From contig KB911091.1 in assembly GCA_000383355.1 (NCBI GenBank), positions 137,806 through 201,805 of the forward strand: a DNA stretch of 64,000 bases. Direction: 5' to 3'. The stretch comes from Flavobacterium sp. SCGC AAA160-P02. GTDB taxonomy: Bacteria; Bacteroidota; Bacteroidia; Flavobacteriales; Flavobacteriaceae. Within the stretch, counting starts at the first letter, position 1; each line of letters begins with the position of its first letter. The notes beneath the pieces were generated by a model, which was given only the letters and a program-made list of their open reading frames with translations, was not told where the DNA came from and searched no databases. Positions 61,206-64,000 of the stretch are shown here, piece by piece. The position numbers and the translations under genes are program-made.

Positions 61206-63194
61206 TTATAGTTGTTCCTTTAAAACTGTAATCTCATCTCTAAGTTGAGCAGCAACTATAAAGTCTAGTGCTTTTGCTGCTTCCTCCATATACTTTCTTT
61301 TCTCTCTGATTCTTTTTTCTATTTCAGATTTTGGCAAGTACTGTAAATCTTGTTCTGCTGCTTCTTTAATAGCAGCATTGTATTGGTAAGAAGCCACCGC
61401 TTTTCTAGACAGTGTATCATCAATTTTTTTATTAATTTGAGTAGGAGTAATGCCGTTTTTTGTATTATAAATAACTTGCTTCTCGCGTCTCTTGGTAGTT
61501 TCATCTATAGTTAACTGCATACTTTTAGTCACTTTATCTGCATACAAAATTGCAAGTCCATTAATGTTTCTTGCAGCTCTCCCTATTGTTTGGGTTAAAG
61601 AGCGATGAGAACGTAAAAAACCTTCTTTATCAGCATCTAAAATTGCTACCAGAGAAACTTCAGGCAAATCTAACCCCTCTCGTAAAAGATTGACACCAAT
61701 CAACACATCAAAAATACCTTTTCTTAAATCTTGCATAATTTCAACACGTTCTAGTGTATCTACATCTGAATGGATATAACGACAACGTATAGAAATTCTA
61801 CTTAAATATTTTGTTAGCTCTTCCGCCATTCTTTTGGTTAATGTTGTCACCAAAGTACGTTCGTCTTTCTCTACCCTAATTTGAATTTCTTCTATTAGGT
61901 CATCAATTTGATGCAAACTAGGCCTCACTTCAATTTCTGGGTCTAACAAACCTGTTGGTCTAATGATTTGTTCTATAAACACTCCTTCCGTATTTTGTAG
62001 TTCATAATCAGCTGGTGTGGCACTTACATATATTGTTTGATTTTGTATGGCTTCAAATTCTTCAAACTTTAAAGGTCTGTTGTCCATTGCTGCTGGTAAA
62101 CGAAAACCATACTCCACTAAATTTTCTTTTCTACTTCTGTCTCCACCATACATTGCATGGGTTTGTGGAATGGTTACATGACTTTCATCAATAATCATCA
62201 AATAATCATCTGGAAAGTAATCTAAGAGACAAAATGGTCTTGTGCCGGGTTCTCGTCCATCTAAATACCGAGAGTAATTCTCTATTCCAGAACAATATCC
62301 TAATTCACGAATCATTTCTAAATCAAATTCTGTTCTTTCTTTTAATCGTTTTGCTTCTAAATGCTTTCCTATTTCTTTAAAATAATCTACTTGCTTCACC
62401 ATATCTTCTTGTATTTGATGAATGGCATTTTGTAAAACATCAGGAGAGGTTACAAATAAGTTTGCTGGATAAATAGTTAAGCTTTCGTATTTTTCTAGAA
62501 CTTGATTGCTAACTAGATCTATAGATTCAATTTCTTCAATTTCATCACCAAAAAAGTGGATTCTAAAACCATTTTCTCCATACGAAGGAAAAATAGTCAC
62601 CACATCTCCTTTTACTTTAAAGGTCCCACTTTTTATTTCTACATCTGTTCTTGAATATAAACTGGTTACTAATTGGTGTAAAAATTTAGTTCTAGAAATA
62701 ATTTGACCGACTTCTACAGGGATGACATTTTTTTTAAATTCTACAGGATTTCCAATTCCATATAAACAAGAAACAGAAGCTACTACTAACACATCTCTTC
62801 TGCCAGAAAGTAGAGAAGAAGTGGTGCTTAACCTTAACCGTTCTATGTCTTCATTGATGGATAAATCTTTTTCTATATAGGTACCAGTCACTGGAATATA
62901 AGCTTCAGGTTGATAGTAATCATAATAAGAAACAAAGTATTCTACAGCATTTTCTGGAAAAAATTGTTTGAATTCTGAATACAATTGTGCTGCTAGCGTC
63001 TTATTATGAGCTAACACTAAGGTTGGTTTATTGGTTCTTTCAACAACGTTTGCAACGGTAAATGTTTTTCCAGATCCTGTAACACCTAAAAGCGTTTGAA
63101 ACTTTTCTTTAGAGTTTATTCCGTCAGTAAGTTGCCTGATTGCTTCTGGTTGATCTCCTGTTGGTTTGAACTCAGATTGTAGTTTAAAATCCAT
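61206..63194 (-). CDS. uvrB: Excinuclease ABC subunit B
   Basis: 662 residues from the ATG at 63194 (MDFKLQSEF; the upstream in-frame ATG adds five residues only). Walker A GVTGSGKT (37-44), the beta-hairpin region FVSYYDYYQPEAYIP, DEXX-type DESH, and helicase motif VI TIGRAARN; the C-terminal UVR motif is complete. Damage recognition and strand separation in nucleotide excision repair. Convergent with sucC. Confidence 0.97.
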   Translation of the reverse strand: MDFKLQSEFKPTGDQPEAIRQLTDGINSKEKFQTLLGVTGSGKTFTVANVVERTNKPTLVLAHNKTLAAQLYSEFKQFFPENAVEYFVSYYDYYQPEAYIPVTGTYIEKDLSINEDIERLRLSTTSSLLSGRRDVLVVASVSCLYGIGNPVEFKKNVIPVEVGQIISRTKFLHQLVTSLYSRTDVEIKSGTFKVKGDVVTIFPSYGENGFRIHFFGDEIEEIESIDLVSNQVLEKYESLTIYPANLFVTSPDVLQNAIHQIQEDMVKQVDYFKEIGKHLEAKRLKERTEFDLEMIRELGYCSGIENYSRYLDGREPGTRPFCLLDYFPDDYLMIIDESHVTIPQTHAMYGGDRSRKENLVEYGFRLPAAMDNRPLKFEEFEAIQNQTIYVSATPADYELQNTEGVFIEQIIRPTGLLDPEIEVRPSLHQIDDLIEEIQIRVEKDERTLVTTLTKRMAEELTKYLSRISIRCRYIHSDVDTLERVEIMQDLRKGIFDVLIGVNLLREGLDLPEVSLVAILDADKEGFLRSHRSLTQTIGRAARNINGLAILYADKVTKSMQLTIDETTKRREKQVIYNTKNGITPTQINKKIDDTLSRKAVASYQYNAAIKEAAEQDLQYLPKSEIEKRIREKRKYMEEAAKALDFIVAAQLRDEITVLKEQL

Positions 63195-63259
63195 TCTATA
63201 AAAATACAAATCCTTTTGATGTGTATGATGCAGTATTTAAAATAAATAAGAACTTTTTT

Positions 63260-64000
63260 CTACCTCCTCAACAAGGAGAAATTTCCTTTTCTTTCTCTAG
63301 CGTTTCCATTTCTATCAACAAGAATTATAGAGAACCAGTAATCATCGGAAGGTAGTGTTTTACCTCCGTAGGTTCCTGTCCATCCTGGGGTATCTACCTC
63401 TATTTGTGCCACTACTTTTCCAAATCTATTAAAGATGTTTATTTGTGCGTTAGGGTAGAACGTAGAGTTTGCTCCTTTAATAGCCCATGTATCATTAATA
63501 CCATCATTGTTTGGTGTAAAGAATTTTGGATATTCTATCACAGAGACCTCTAGTGTTGCATTGGGTCTACAGCCATTTTTATCTTCTACCACAATAGTGT
63601 AAAACCCACCTACTAGGTTTTCAAACAAGGGATTATCTTGAAAAGTAGTTTGAACGCCATCCTCATCAATTAAAGCATACTGATAATCTCCAATACCCAG
63701 ATTTGTTGGATCTATGCTAATAGAATTATTTTCAGAATCATCTACTATAGTTACATCAGCATCGGTAATGGTTGCCACAATAGATTCGTTTACTTGTATT
63801 TCTCTAGTTCTAGTACATAAAGTACCATTGGTAGTAGTTGCCGTAACCGTATAGAGTCCTCCAGATTCTATGGTTATCTGAGAACCAAAAGATTCATCAC
63901 CGTTAGGTGCAGTCCAAACATAATCATATACTGCAGCTGGGTTCTCTACAAATAAGGTAAGTGGCGGGCCACTTAAACACACAATTTGAGGAGAAGTTAC
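63260..64000 (-). CDS. T9SS type B-sorted surface protein, C-terminal fragment
   Basis: The frame is open to the right edge (247 residues seen); the N-terminus lies beyond. About residues 1-155 of the visible part are PKD/Ig-like repeats (VWTAPNGDESFGSQ, LYTVTATTTNGTLCTRTREIQV, YTIVVEDKNGCRPNATLEV). The end is the gliding-motility-type CTD: FFTPNNDGINDTWAI, INIFNRFGKVV, WTGTYGGKTLPSDDYWFSIIL, GNFSLLRR. This signal directs export by type IX secretion, so the protein is a large secreted or surface protein. Ligand unknown. Confidence 0.92.
   Translation of the reverse strand, partial: VTSPQIVCLSGPPLTLFVENPAAVYDYVWTAPNGDESFGSQITIESGGLYTVTATTTNGTLCTRTREIQVNESIVATITDADVTIVDDSENNSISIDPTNLGIGDYQYALIDEDGVQTTFQDNPLFENLVGGFYTIVVEDKNGCRPNATLEVSVIEYPKFFTPNNDGINDTWAIKGANSTFYPNAQINIFNRFGKVVAQIEVDTPGWTGTYGGKTLPSDDYWFSIILVDRNGNARERKGNFSLLRR

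Noticed and set aside
1..64000. CRISPR array, prophage, insertion sequence or integrase
   Set aside because: I saw no spaced direct repeats, transposase or integrase motifs, or clear composition shift.

Overview
The window looks like a stretch of a low-GC chromosome from the Bacteroidota, most probably a (marine) Flavobacteriaceae member. Lines of evidence: a bacillithiol ligase of the flavobacterial type, a type IX secretion (type B) C-terminal sorting domain, a SusC/FecA-style TonB receptor with a carboxypeptidase-regulatory-like domain, BatA-like and DUF1573 proteins, near absence of Shine-Dalgarno sequences, and repeated -7 promoter elements of the Bacteroidota form TAnnTTTG. I see no rRNA, tRNA, CRISPR, insertion sequence or prophage. 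Coding density is high and no gap exceeds about 290 bp.

Layout. 1-9.2 kb: the 5' part of an M14 peptidase gene (gene runs off the left edge), bshC-rlmF, a small membrane protein, lpd and argS (an imperfect inverted repeat lies between them) and a YkgJ-type cysteine-cluster protein. 9.3-15 kb: sterol-desaturase-like membrane enzyme, NamZ-like muramidase lipoprotein back to back (4 bp) with a LolC/E-like permease, a CBS-like PLP enzyme and an M19 dipeptidase lipoprotein. 15.3-20.8 kb: lipA, then a tight operon (67-aa Cys protein, glycosyltransferase, ECF sigma factor, Nramp-like transporter with an altered metal site) divergent from a second ECF sigma factor with a membrane protein and a Spy/CpxP-like protein. 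20.9-31.4 kb: murB, aminotransferase, DUF1573, valS, HxlR regulator, a large FAD/Fe-S YdiJ-like dehydrogenase with a bestrophin. 31.5-37.5 kb: second M14 peptidase, a 53-aa YqaE/Pmp3 peptide, CsaA, Mpo1-like protein, a TPR lipoprotein, a PQQ-type sugar dehydrogenase. 37.5-44 kb: TonB receptor, and a prfC / beta-barrel / cyclophilin-FKBP fusion operon. 44-49.8 kb: thioredoxin plus Cys-motif propeller lipoprotein, cyclophilin lipoprotein, idi-queD, HAD phosphatase and CAT-like acetyltransferase, and two small conserved proteins. 49.9-64 kb: a 482-aa conserved unknown, MBL hydrolase, an operon of BatA-like protein, a pseudo-dihydroorotase and an esterase, S10 peptidase, an ABC ATPase/CPBP/DUF2400 operon, sucC, uvrB and the C-terminal end of a T9SS cargo protein.

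The genes are mostly housekeeping (tRNA charging, lipoate and 2-oxoacid dehydrogenase metabolism, TCA, DNA repair, cell wall) mixed with envelope functions typical of flavobacteria. I did not find a clear-cut new defence or mobile system. The parts most worth a second look are the twin-sigma/Nramp-like locus (16.2-20.8 kb), the dihydroorotase that has lost its metal ligands (52.9-54.1 kb), the TonB receptor paired with a PQQ-type dehydrogenase (36-39.8 kb), the thioredoxin/CxCC-propeller pair (44.1-45.8 kb) and the three-fold repeated barrel protein (40.9-42.4 kb).
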